This document shows, one piece after another, positions 45,187 through 52,496 of a DNA stretch of 64,000 nt (positions within the stretch are counted from its first letter, which is position 1; each line of letters begins with the position of its first letter). Under the pieces are notes generated by a model. That model saw only the letters and a list, made by a program, of their open reading frames with translations. It did not search any database and had not been told where the DNA came from. A program made the position numbers and the translations under genes. Source of the DNA: Streptomyces sp. SID13726 (GTDB lineage Bacteria; Actinomycetota; Actinomycetes; Streptomycetales; Streptomycetaceae); NCBI RefSeq assembly GCF_010548375.1, contig NZ_JAAGLY010000004.1, forward strand, positions 124,001 to 188,000. Reading direction: 5' to 3'.

Positions 45187-45595
45187 CCGTGAATCCTCAA
45201 TACGTGGTCGCGATCGATGGTCGCCGCTTCGAGCCGTCGAGGGGTTGTGTTGATCGTTCGAGAAGTGCGGTGATCATTCAACATCCGCGCCCGGCGCGAA
45301 AGGCACGTTACGACCTGAAACCGTTGCTCGTCCATGTCCGTACAAAATGCAACTACCCCGTGATCCGGGGTGGGCCCCGGTGGGGTGTGACAGAAACCGC
45401 ACTCATGGCGCTGAAGAAAGTACGGGCCGCCGCGCGGCCCGTGCCGCGCGACGGCCGGGGCCTCTCCTGTGGGGGGTGGCGGCTCCGGCCGTCTCCGCGG
45501 TCCGTTTCTCTGACCGGCGACGATGCGTGACTTTCGAACGTGGAGGCTGCGGGCTGTCGCCAACGTCGGGCCGGACCGGCTCCGTCGGTGACACG
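45187..45595. other. Upstream region of sigma pair 1
   Basis: About 400 bp without a convincing gene. It contains TGTGAC at 45386-45391 in the stretch GGGGTGTGACAGAAACCGC, read on the minus strand as GGTTTCTGTCACACCCC. The same TGTGAC word recurs four times before the other sigma pair. CCGTGATCCGGGGTGGGCCC nearby is hairpin-prone. The rest shows nothing recognisable. Confidence 0.35.
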
Positions 45596-45958
45596 ATGCC
45601 GTTCGCGTATCTGTTCGTGGCTGCGCGGTCCGTACTACGGCCTCCAGCCGAGCTGGCCGAGCGGATGGCGACGTACGGGCTCACGGTCTCCTGTTCGGAC
45701 CTGCCGGCCGGGCTGTCGGCAGCCACCGCGCACGAGCTTCTCCTGGACTCGAGATACGACGAGACCTATGTGTGCGCAAGTGATGAGCTGACGTGGCAGG
45801 ACCTGCTACGTCGCGCAGTGGAGTTGCACGCGCATCTCGAACAAGTCGTCCAATGGCTGACCGAGTTGGGTATCCCGGTGCCCGACATCGGAGAGCAGCT
45901 GCGCCGTGCCCTCGCCCGAGTCCCTTGTCCTCTCGGTGTCAACTGCCGTAAAGGGTAG
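45596..45958 (+). CDS. Hypothetical protein
   Basis: A 120-aa soluble protein of unknown family (MPFAYLFVAARSVLRPPAEL at the start, then ATAHELLLDSRYDETYVCAS, LLRRAVELHAHLEQVVQWLT and a Cys-containing end RVPCPLGVNCRKG). Amino-acid composition and helix-like periodicity look natural. No clear ribosome site precedes the ATG at 45596. The 3' end overlaps the convergent ATPase gene by 20 bp. Confidence 0.5.
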   Translation: MPFAYLFVAARSVLRPPAELAERMATYGLTVSCSDLPAGLSAATAHELLLDSRYDETYVCASDELTWQDLLRRAVELHAHLEQVVQWLTELGIPVPDIGEQLRRALARVPCPLGVNCRKG

Positions 45959-47444
45959 GCAGGTCGACGAGGAGAAGGTCGTCGCGACGGTCTGCCAGGT
46001 CGACCAGGTCCGGGGAGAAGCCGTGCAGGGAGTACAGGGCCAGAGTGGCGGCACCGGTGTCATGGCCCTGGTCTTCGAGCAGGGCACGGATGCATTCCAG
46101 GCGCTCCAAGTCACCGGTCCCACGCCGTGCGGCCGTCGCCTTGGCCTCGCCCAGCAGCGCGATCCGCGCGCGGGGAGCCTGCGGGCGCTCACCGGCAGCC
46201 AGGGCAATGACATCCACCTCGTGCTTGGTTCGGGCAGCCTGGTCGGCGACCTCGGTGGTTCCGACCGGTCCGGGCAGACCGTCGGGCAGCAGGCTGTGGG
46301 CGTAACGACGGGTGAAGTCGCGGGCCAGGTCCTCGAAGTGGGGGCCGAGGATCTTGGAGTTGAAGGTCGGGGCGGCCTGCTGCCACACCTGCTCGGCGAA
46401 GCCCTGCTCCACGGCGGCGGCCTGCGGGAGGGTGATGAGCTGGTTGAAGCGGATGACGGGGTCGGCGAGGGTGATGACGGGGTGCCTGGAGCGGAGGATG
46501 TCCTGTTCCCGCCGGATGTAGCCGGTGGATTCCAGGACCCCGAGGGGGTGAGCGACGGCGTTGCGCGGGCGTTCCAGAGCGGCGCCGATCTTGCTGGGCG
46601 TGGTGGCGCCGTTCGCGATCGCGGTGAGGATGTCGTAGTACAGCGTGTGTTGGGTGATCCTCGGATCCTCGCGCAGCAGGTACTCCGTCTCGGTCCGTGA
46701 GTACACCGCCCGCCCCGGGTCCAGCAGCGTCCGGGCGAGCCAGGTGTCGAAGCCGTCGTCCGGATACGGACGGGCGGCTACCGACCGGTAGCCTGGGGCC
46801 CCGCCCAGTACCGCGTGCACCTTCAGAGCGGTCAGCGGGTCGGCGATCTGCCAGAAGGCCCGGCTGTCGCGGTAGTCGAAGGGGCCCAGTCGCAGATCGA
46901 CCACGGCACGCCCCCGCAGCGGCTTGGTCCCCGAGAGCAGTTCGTGCATGACGCTCATCGCGGAGCCGCACAGGACCAGCCGCGGACCCGGCCCAGCGCC
47001 GGCCCGGGCGCCGCGTTGGCGCTCGTCGTAGAGCTGCTGAAGCAGACCCGGGATCTCGGGTGAGTGCTGGAGCAAGTACGGCAATTCGTCGATCACCAGG
47101 AGTGGTTGCGAGGAACGAGCCGTCACGTCAAGAGCGTTGGACAGGACGTCACGCCAGTCGTTCAGGCGCAGACTCCCCGGCCTCAGACCGGCATGCGTGG
47201 CGACCGCGTCACTGAACCGCTGGAGCGCGGGCAGCCGCCCCTCCTCCCGGACCGCCGTGACATACAAGCCGCCGACCTGCTCGGACAGTGCTTGCAGAAG
47301 GTACGACTTTCCGTACCGCCGTCGTCCGGACACGATGCCGAGCCGCATCGCCGGGTCCGGATCGGTGAGGAACTGGGCGAGCAGATCCCACTCCCGGTCC
47401 CGGTCGATCACGTCGCTCGGTTTGACCGGCAAGCTCTCCTTCAC
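45939..47444 (-). CDS. AAA+ ATPase with DUF234-like nuclease domain (archaeal ATPase family)
   Basis: A 501-aa protein. Walker A GIVSGRRRYGKSYLLQALSE (about 36-55), Walker B QPLLVIDELPYLL, sensor region RLVLCGSAMSVMHELLSG. The middle (280-340) is a winged-helix (LTAIANGATTPSKIGAALER). The C-terminus is DUF234/PD-(D/E)XK-like: KHEVDVIALAAGERP, then IALLGEAKATAARR, with the D and E-x-K of the nuclease core. The family is widespread in archaea and sporadic in bacteria, proposed to be linked to mobile DNA or defence; the function is not established. GTG at 47444 with GGAGGGG. An inverted repeat lies directly upstream. Confidence 0.85.
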   Translation of the reverse strand: MKESLPVKPSDVIDRDREWDLLAQFLTDPDPAMRLGIVSGRRRYGKSYLLQALSEQVGGLYVTAVREEGRLPALQRFSDAVATHAGLRPGSLRLNDWRDVLSNALDVTARSSQPLLVIDELPYLLQHSPEIPGLLQQLYDERQRGARAGAGPGPRLVLCGSAMSVMHELLSGTKPLRGRAVVDLRLGPFDYRDSRAFWQIADPLTALKVHAVLGGAPGYRSVAARPYPDDGFDTWLARTLLDPGRAVYSRTETEYLLREDPRITQHTLYYDILTAIANGATTPSKIGAALERPRNAVAHPLGVLESTGYIRREQDILRSRHPVITLADPVIRFNQLITLPQAAAVEQGFAEQVWQQAAPTFNSKILGPHFEDLARDFTRRYAHSLLPDGLPGPVGTTEVADQAARTKHEVDVIALAAGERPQAPRARIALLGEAKATAARRGTGDLERLECIRALLEDQGHDTGAATLALYSLHGFSPDLVDLADRRDDLLLVDLPTLYGS

Positions 47445-47462
47445 CAGCCCCTCCTCATCTGA

Positions 47463-47510
47463 ACTACGACGGAATGCGTCTAAGTGTACTTCGACAAATA
47501 CCGTCGTAGT
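47463..47510. promoter_or_regulatory. Spaced inverted repeat before the ATPase gene
   Basis: ACTACGACGG (47463-47472) and its complement CCGTCGTAGT (47501-47510) flank an AT-rich 28 bp, the only AT-rich DNA near here. The first arm is 19 bp from the ATPase start. It has the look of a looping or two-site operator; the ATPase has its own winged helix and may bind here. Confidence 0.5.
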
Positions 47511-47561
47511 GAGATTGATCAGGTGGGCCGAACGGTCAAGGAAGCCGTCACACCGGAGTGG

Positions 47562-47966
47562 TCAGCTGCCGGGAACCGCCAGGTCGCCCTCGATGTACTG
47601 GGCGCGTCCGAAGCCGAACGACCAGTCCTGCGGGCCGTTCTCGATGATGCTGAGGAAGACGTCCTCGCCGCGGATACCGAGGGCTTCGAGGTGTCCGGCG
47701 ATGGTGCGGAAGAGCCGTTGCTTGACCTCGGTGGTGCGGCCGGACTGGGTGAAGATCTGGATCATCACCAGCTGGTCGGTCCGGTCGAAGCCGAGGCCGG
47801 CGTCCAGGGCGATGACATGGTCGGAGTCGTGTTCGGTGACGACCTGGAAGCGGTCGCGGGCCGGGACCTGGAGGACGTCCAGGATGCCCTGGTGGGCGGC
47901 GTCGGCGATGGCCCGGATGTCCTCGGGGCGGCGGCCGCGGATGAGGTCGATGCGTACGAAGGGCAT
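47562..47966 (-). CDS. Tautomerase family protein (4-oxalocrotonate tautomerase-like)
   Basis: A 134-aa protein starting M-P, so the catalytic N-terminal Pro-1 is present (PFVRIDLIRGRRPEDIRAIA). It continues DRFQVVTEHDSDHVIALDAG, DRTDQLVMIQIFTQSGRTTE and EDVFLSIIENGPQDWSFGFG, as in long single-chain tautomerases (two beta-alpha-beta units). It ketonises or isomerises a small acid. RBS AAGGAAC before ATG 47966. It is the last gene of the heme-protein operon. Confidence 0.88.
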   Translation of the reverse strand: MPFVRIDLIRGRRPEDIRAIADAAHQGILDVLQVPARDRFQVVTEHDSDHVIALDAGLGFDRTDQLVMIQIFTQSGRTTEVKQRLFRTIAGHLEALGIRGEDVFLSIIENGPQDWSFGFGRAQYIEGDLAVPGS

Positions 47967-48000
47967 GATGCTCGTTCCTTGAATCGTGGTGGTGGGGGGT

Positions 48001-48249
48001 TCAGTGGCGGGCGGCCGTGGCCCGCAGGCCCGCGTTGACCAGCATCCGGACGGCGACGGTGGCCGCGGCGACGGCCAGTGACGTCCAGGAGGGGGCCGCG
48101 GCGAGCCGGATCAGCCCGGCCGCCAGGAGGAAGTCGGTCAGCAGGGCGACCGTGGGCTGGACGCGGCGCAGACGCAGGCCGACGCAGACGGCGGAGAGCA
48201 GACCGAGCAGGGTCACCAGCAGGGCCGTCTGACGCAGCAGCTCGGTCAT
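48001..48249 (-). CDS. Small membrane protein
   Basis: An 82-aa protein with three hydrophobic stretches (LLVTLLGLLSAVCVGLRLRR, ALLTDFLLAAGLIRLAAAPS, LAVAAATVAVRMLVNAGLRA). Family not recognised with certainty. Its ATG overlaps the DUF1622 stop (ATGA), so it is co-translated and probably forms a complex with that protein. Confidence 0.75.
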   Translation of the reverse strand: MTELLRQTALLVTLLGLLSAVCVGLRLRRVQPTVALLTDFLLAAGLIRLAAAPSWTSLAVAAATVAVRMLVNAGLRATAARH

Positions 48250-48692
48250 GACGGGGCCGCAGGGGTCGCGGCGGGCCGCTCACCCGCCGGCTGCTCGACC
48301 TCCTTGCGCTCCTTCTCGATCTCCTTGCCCAGGAAGAAGTTCAGGACGGTCCGGATCGCGGCGATCGCGGCCAGCTGTCCGATCTCCGTGAACGTCGGCG
48401 CGATGGCCGTCCGCAGGATGTCCCCGGCCAGCTGGAACTCCAGGCCCAGAGTGAGGAACCGCCCGAGCGACAGCCGGATGCGGTTGAACTCCCAGTGCGG
48501 CTCCCGGACACCGGCCCGCAGGGACCAGGGCGCCGCGCCGCGCAGCAGCTGCACGAACGTCCAGAGCGCGCCGACGAAGATGACCAGCGCACCGGCGAAC
48601 TCCACCAGGTGCACCAGGGTGTCGACCACGTCCTTGAGCGTCGACTCCGGCAGCAGATAGCCCTCGGCGAGGGTCGTCGGGACGGCGGACAC
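48246..48692 (-). CDS. DUF1622 membrane protein
   Basis: A 148-aa protein with three membrane segments and a charged tail. DUF1622 features: LVEFAGALVIFVGALWTFVQ, WEFNRIRLSLGRFLTLGLEF, QLAGDILRTAIAPTFTEIGQ, AAIAAIRTVLNFFLGKEIEK. The role of DUF1622 is unknown. The family is often found with stress or redox genes. GTG at 48692, only 5 bp after the heme protein stop. Confidence 0.85.
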   Translation of the reverse strand: MSAVPTTLAEGYLLPESTLKDVVDTLVHLVEFAGALVIFVGALWTFVQLLRGAAPWSLRAGVREPHWEFNRIRLSLGRFLTLGLEFQLAGDILRTAIAPTFTEIGQLAAIAAIRTVLNFFLGKEIEKERKEVEQPAGERPAATPAAPS

Positions 48693-48697
48693 GACCG

Positions 48698-48925
48698 TCA
48701 GCGCCAGTAGTCGTTCGCGGCGGCGATGGTGGCGAACTCCAGGGCCACCACCTGCCCGATCGCGATCAGCGCGTCCGGGTTCTCGGCGTACACCGGGCGC
48801 AGACGTCCGCGTACCTCGTCGTCGGGCTGCGTCGCCTTGATCACCAGGCGGGCCATCTTCACGGCCAGCGCCCGGCCGTCCTCAGGGGTGGCGGTGATCA
48901 GCGTGTTGTTCGGTACAAGTGCCAT
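48698..48925 (-). CDS. Hexameric tyrosine-coordinated heme protein (HTHP)
   Basis: A 75-aa protein matching the HTHP family in full: NTLITATPEDGRALAVKMAR, IKATQPDDEVRGRLRPVYAE, NPDALIAIGQVVALEFATIA and the closing AAANDYWR. In the characterised marine homologue a hexamer binds heme through a Tyr and has peroxidase- and catalase-like activity; the Tyr of RPVYAE corresponds by position. I chose ATG 48925 (GAGG 8 bases before); the frame is open to 48949. It leads a four-gene operon behind a 29-bp palindromic element shared with the DUF4331 gene. Confidence 0.82.
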   Translation of the reverse strand: MALVPNNTLITATPEDGRALAVKMARLVIKATQPDDEVRGRLRPVYAENPDALIAIGQVVALEFATIAAANDYWR

Positions 48926-48956
48926 GACACGAGCCTCGGCCACCCGCACCGCCCGC

Positions 48957-48985
48957 GTCGTGAGCAGTTCTGCTCAACGGCTACC
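48957..48985. promoter_or_regulatory. 29-bp palindromic element, copy 1 (HTHP operon)
   Basis: The core TGAGCAGTTCTGCTCA (48961-48976) has 7-bp arms. The identity with copy 2 (52409-52437, inverted) runs over exactly 29 bp, from GTCG to CTACC. It lies 32 bp before the HTHP start and touches the stop codon of the regulator gene. Probably the binding site of that regulator. Confidence 0.75.
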
Positions 48986-51900
48986 TACTTGGCGGCCCAC
49001 CAGGCGGCGATCTGGGCGCGGGAGGAGAAGCCGAGCTTGGTCAGGATGCGGTTGACGTGGTTGTCGACGGTACGGGGGGACAGCACCAGTTCGGCGGCGA
49101 TCCTGCGGTTGGTCATGCCGCGGGCGACCAGGGCGACGACCTGTTCCTCGCGGCGGGTGAGTCCGCTTGCGGGGGCCGGGGGCACGGCGGCCGTACCCGT
49201 ACGGCTCGGGTTGCCGTCGCTCCGGTTGCCCAGGGCGTAGTCGATGGCCTGGGCGACGCCGTTGACCGCGGCCCCCGCCTCCAGTGCCTGGTCGTAGGCG
49301 TCCGGGCCCAGTGCCTTGCGGACCAGGTCCGTGCACCGGTCGTGGTACTCGCGGTGGCGGTCGTCCGTGACGTGGGTGATGCCTACGTTCCCGCGCAGCG
49401 ACCGGGCCGTGCCGAGGAGCCGGCCGGCCCGTCTGTGGTCGCCCGCGGAAGCGGTGATCCAGGCGAGCTGCTCGACCATGTCGGCCACGCCGAGGGCGTC
49501 GCGGAAGCCGCGCAGGGTCTCCAGCGCGGACAGCGTCTGGTCCCGCGCCTCGGCCTGCTCGCCCTGCTCCCACGCGCGGCGGCCCAGCACCATCAGCAGC
49601 CGGGCCCGGGACCAGCGTTCCCCGTGCTCCTCGGCGGCGGCGAGCGCCCGCGCGCTGGTCTCGGGCGCGCGCGGGTCCCCGCCCAGGGTCTGGGCGATCC
49701 CCAGCTGACACCGCCAGCGGACCTCGCCGTACCGGTCGCCGAGCGCGGTGTGCGCGGCCAGGGCCTGCCCGACGAGGTCTACGGCCTCCTCGGCGCGCCC
49801 CTCGTGCAGGGCCAGTACGCCACGGTGCCCGAGCACGTCGGCGGCGGCGGTCGCGTCCCCGAGGCGTACGGCGAGTTCGGCGGCCTCGTCCAGGTAGCGG
49901 TGGGCCGCGGCGAGGTCGGGCTGGATGCAGGCGACGTGGGTGGCGACGAGCAGTGCGCGCAGCCGGGTCGCGGTGGGCTCCGGCGCCACGGTCAGCGCCC
50001 GCTCCAGGTACCGCCGCCCCTCGCTGAGGCAGCCGCCCGCGATCCAGTGGAAGACCAGTGCGGCGGGCAGTGCCAGCGCGGTCTGCCGGTCCGCGCGGAG
50101 GTCGTGGCCGGGTCCGGTGCCGTCGTCCGGGGCGGTGTTCGCCTCCGTGTCCTGCTGGTACTCCAGGGCCGCCATCAGATTGCTGTGGTCGGCGTGCAGC
50201 CGGGCCAGGCTCTCGGCCTGACAGTCACCGAACCAGTCCTGACGGCACCGCTCGGCGAGGGTGAGGAAAAAGGCCCGGTGCCGCCGCCGCAACCGCCACT
50301 CCTCGCCTTCCGCCAGGTGCTCCGCCCCGTACTGACGGATGGTCTCCAGCAGTCGGTAGCGCGGGAGTTCATCGGTACCGGCCAGCTCGACGAGGGACTG
50401 GGCGACCAGACGGTCCAGGACGTCCAGTACTTCTTCGGTGGCTAGGTGGGTGGGTGGGGGTGGTGGGGGTGGTGGGGTGTCTTGGCGGGGTGCGGGGTGG
50501 TCTTGCGGGGTTGTCGGGTCGTGTTGAGAGGGTGCGGAGTGGTCTTGCGGGGTCGCCGGGCCGTGTTGCCGGGGCGACGGGGCGTCTTGCGGGGACGCCG
50601 AGCGGTCTTGCGGGTTCGCCAGGCCGTCTTGCGGGGATGCCGGGCCGTCTTGCGGGGCCGCCAGGCTGCCTTGCTGGGACGCCGAGCCGTCTTGCTGGGA
50701 CGCCGAGCCGTCTTGCGGGATCGCCAGACCCTCTTGCCGGGGCGCCGAGCCGTCTTGCAGGTTCGCCAGGTCTTGTTGCGAGGTCGCCGGGCTCGCACCC
50801 GGAGCGGCCGTACCGTCGCCGGGGGCCGTGGAGCGCGCGACTGGGGCGCCCTGGCCCTCAGCCGGGACCGCCGGACGCCCGCCCGGAACACCTGAGCCCT
50901 CGCCCGAACCCGCGGAACCCACGACCGGGGCACCCTGCCCCTCACCCGGGACCACCGGACGCTCACCCGGAACACCAGAGCCCTCGCCCGAACCCGCGGA
51001 ACCCACGACCGGGGCACCCTGCCCCTCACCCGGGACCACCGGACGCTCGCCCGGATCACCTGGACCGTCGCCCGAACCGGCCAACTCCACACCCGAGGCG
51101 TCTTGCCCCTCACCCAAGCCCGCCGAACGCTCACTCGAAACACCAGAGCCCTCACCCGAACCCCCGGAACCCGCGACAGGGGCACCCTGGCCCCCGCCCG
51201 AACCCTCCAACCTCACACCCCGAGCACCCACACCGTCGCCCGGGACCGTGGAGCCCACACCCAAGGCACCCTGGCCCTCACCCGGAACCACCGGACGCTC
51301 GCCCCGAGCACCCGGACCATCGCCCGAACCCGCCGGCCTCACACCCGGAACACCCGGACCGTCACCCAAACCCGCCAACCCCACACCCGAAGCACCCCGG
51401 CCCCCACCCAGACCCACCGGACCCACCCCCTCCTCCGCACAGACCTCCCCCGCGCAGACCTCCTCGGCCGCCTCCAGCGTGAAGCTGCCCGCGAACACCG
51501 ACAGCCGGCTCCACAGCAGCCGTTCCGCCGGCCCGCACAGCTCCCAGCTCCAGTCGATGGCCGCGCGCAGGGTCCGCTGGTGGGGCTGGGCGGTGCGGCT
51601 GCCGGCGGTCAGGAGGGCGAAGCGGTCCTCCAGTCGCTCGACGACCGGCTCCACGGACAGGGTGCGCAGCCGGGAGGCGGCCAGTTCGATCGCCAGCGGC
51701 AGCCCGTCGAGGCCGGCGCACAGCCGGTCGATCGCCGCCCGGTTGGTCTCCGTGAGCCGGAAACCGGGCCGTACGGCGGCCGCCCGCTGCACCAGCAGCT
51801 CGGCCGCGTCCTGCGGGGCCAGCGGCGCCACGGCGATGACGTGCTCGCCGGTCAGCCGCAGGGTCTCCCTGCTGGTGGCGAGGATCCGCACCTCGGGGGC

Positions 51901-52308
51901 GGCCGAGAGCAGGCCCTGCGCCAGTTCGGCGCACGCCTCCACCAGGTGCTCGCAGTTGTCCAGCACCATCAGCAGCCGCCGCCCGGACACCTGCGCCGCC
52001 AGCAGCTCCAGCACCGGCCGGGTCCCCTGGTCCACCACCCCGAGCGTCACCGCGGCCGCCTCGACCACCAGCGCCGGATCGCGCACGGGAGCCAGGTCCA
52101 CCAGCCACACCCCGCCGGGGAAGGACCGGGCGGACGCCGCGGCCGTCTCCAGCGCGAGCCGGGTCTTGCCCACCCCGCCGGCCCCGGTCAGGGTCACCAG
52201 CCGCGCGCTGCCGAGCAGCCGGCGCACCTCGGCGAGCTCACGCTGCCGCCCCACGAAGCTGGTGAAGGCGGCGGGCAGGCCACTCATCGGGCGCGTCACG
52301 CTGGTCAC
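48985..52308 (-). CDS. LuxR family ATPase regulator with a 332-aa repeat insertion
   Basis: A 1107-aa STAND/LuxR regulator. NB-ARC ATPase first: Walker A VTLTGAGGVGKTRLALE, Walker B RRLLMVLDNCEH, then GLDGLPLAIELAASRLRTLS. The winged-helix part breaks at EEVCAG and resumes as ATEEVLDVLDRLVAQSLVEL. Between them lie 15 repeats of 14 aa and 15 of 7 aa. Then come TPR-like helices and a C-terminal LuxR HTH (LTRREEQVVALVARGMTNRR, IAAELVLSPRTVDNHVNRIL). Without the insertion the size (about 775 aa) is normal for the family. The GTG at 52308 has AGAGG 10 bases upstream. It sits between two genes that share a 29-bp palindrome and likely activates both. Confidence 0.88.
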   Translation of the reverse strand: MTSVTRPMSGLPAAFTSFVGRQRELAEVRRLLGSARLVTLTGAGGVGKTRLALETAAASARSFPGGVWLVDLAPVRDPALVVEAAAVTLGVVDQGTRPVLELLAAQVSGRRLLMVLDNCEHLVEACAELAQGLLSAAPEVRILATSRETLRLTGEHVIAVAPLAPQDAAELLVQRAAAVRPGFRLTETNRAAIDRLCAGLDGLPLAIELAASRLRTLSVEPVVERLEDRFALLTAGSRTAQPHQRTLRAAIDWSWELCGPAERLLWSRLSVFAGSFTLEAAEEVCAGEVCAEEGVGPVGLGGGRGASGVGLAGLGDGPGVPGVRPAGSGDGPGARGERPVVPGEGQGALGVGSTVPGDGVGARGVRLEGSGGGQGAPVAGSGGSGEGSGVSSERSAGLGEGQDASGVELAGSGDGPGDPGERPVVPGEGQGAPVVGSAGSGEGSGVPGERPVVPGEGQGAPVVGSAGSGEGSGVPGGRPAVPAEGQGAPVARSTAPGDGTAAPGASPATSQQDLANLQDGSAPRQEGLAIPQDGSASQQDGSASQQGSLAAPQDGPASPQDGLANPQDRSASPQDAPSPRQHGPATPQDHSAPSQHDPTTPQDHPAPRQDTPPPPPPPPTHLATEEVLDVLDRLVAQSLVELAGTDELPRYRLLETIRQYGAEHLAEGEEWRLRRRHRAFFLTLAERCRQDWFGDCQAESLARLHADHSNLMAALEYQQDTEANTAPDDGTGPGHDLRADRQTALALPAALVFHWIAGGCLSEGRRYLERALTVAPEPTATRLRALLVATHVACIQPDLAAAHRYLDEAAELAVRLGDATAAADVLGHRGVLALHEGRAEEAVDLVGQALAAHTALGDRYGEVRWRCQLGIAQTLGGDPRAPETSARALAAAEEHGERWSRARLLMVLGRRAWEQGEQAEARDQTLSALETLRGFRDALGVADMVEQLAWITASAGDHRRAGRLLGTARSLRGNVGITHVTDDRHREYHDRCTDLVRKALGPDAYDQALEAGAAVNGVAQAIDYALGNRSDGNPSRTGTAAVPPAPASGLTRREEQVVALVARGMTNRRIAAELVLSPRTVDNHVNRILTKLGFSSRAQIAAWWAAK
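50464..51414 (-). repeat. Coding repeats: 15 x 42 bp followed by 15 x 21 bp
   Basis: 50785-51414 is exactly 15 units of 42 bp encoding 14-aa repeats such as VPGEGQGAPVVGSA and GSGEGSGVPGERPV; two pairs are almost identical, the others diverged. After six bases, 50464-50778 is 15 units of 21 bp encoding 7-aa repeats such as QDGSASQ, QDGPASP and QDGLANP, running into a Pro tract. Both periods are multiples of three, so unit gain or loss keeps the regulator in frame. Confidence 0.9.
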
Positions 52309-52408
52309 GTCAGAAACCCTCTCATGTCTCCTCGCGTACCGGCCCCGCACCCGGCACCCGCCCCCGGCGACGCACGGTCCCCCACAGCACGGGCGGGGCG
52401 CCGAAATG

Positions 52409-52437
52409 GGTAGCCGTTGAGCAGAACTGCTCACGAC
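52409..52437. promoter_or_regulatory. 29-bp palindromic element, copy 2 (DUF4331/regulator promoters)
   Basis: Exact inverted copy of 48957-48985 with core TGAGCAGAACTGCTCA (52418-52433). It is 59 bp before the DUF4331 start and 100 bp before the regulator start. Farther on, GAGGCTCGTG is also shared with the HTHP leader. Confidence 0.75.
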
Positions 52438-52496
52438 ATGGGGCCGGTGTCCGGCAGAGGCTCGTGGCCACGGACCTCACCAGCGAAGGAACCCTC

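Noticed and set aside
50828..52420. 530-codon Pro/Ser-rich plus-strand frame opposite the regulator
   Set aside because: It exists only because the 42- and 21-bp repeats keep all frames open; the ATPase and HTH motifs are on the minus strand.
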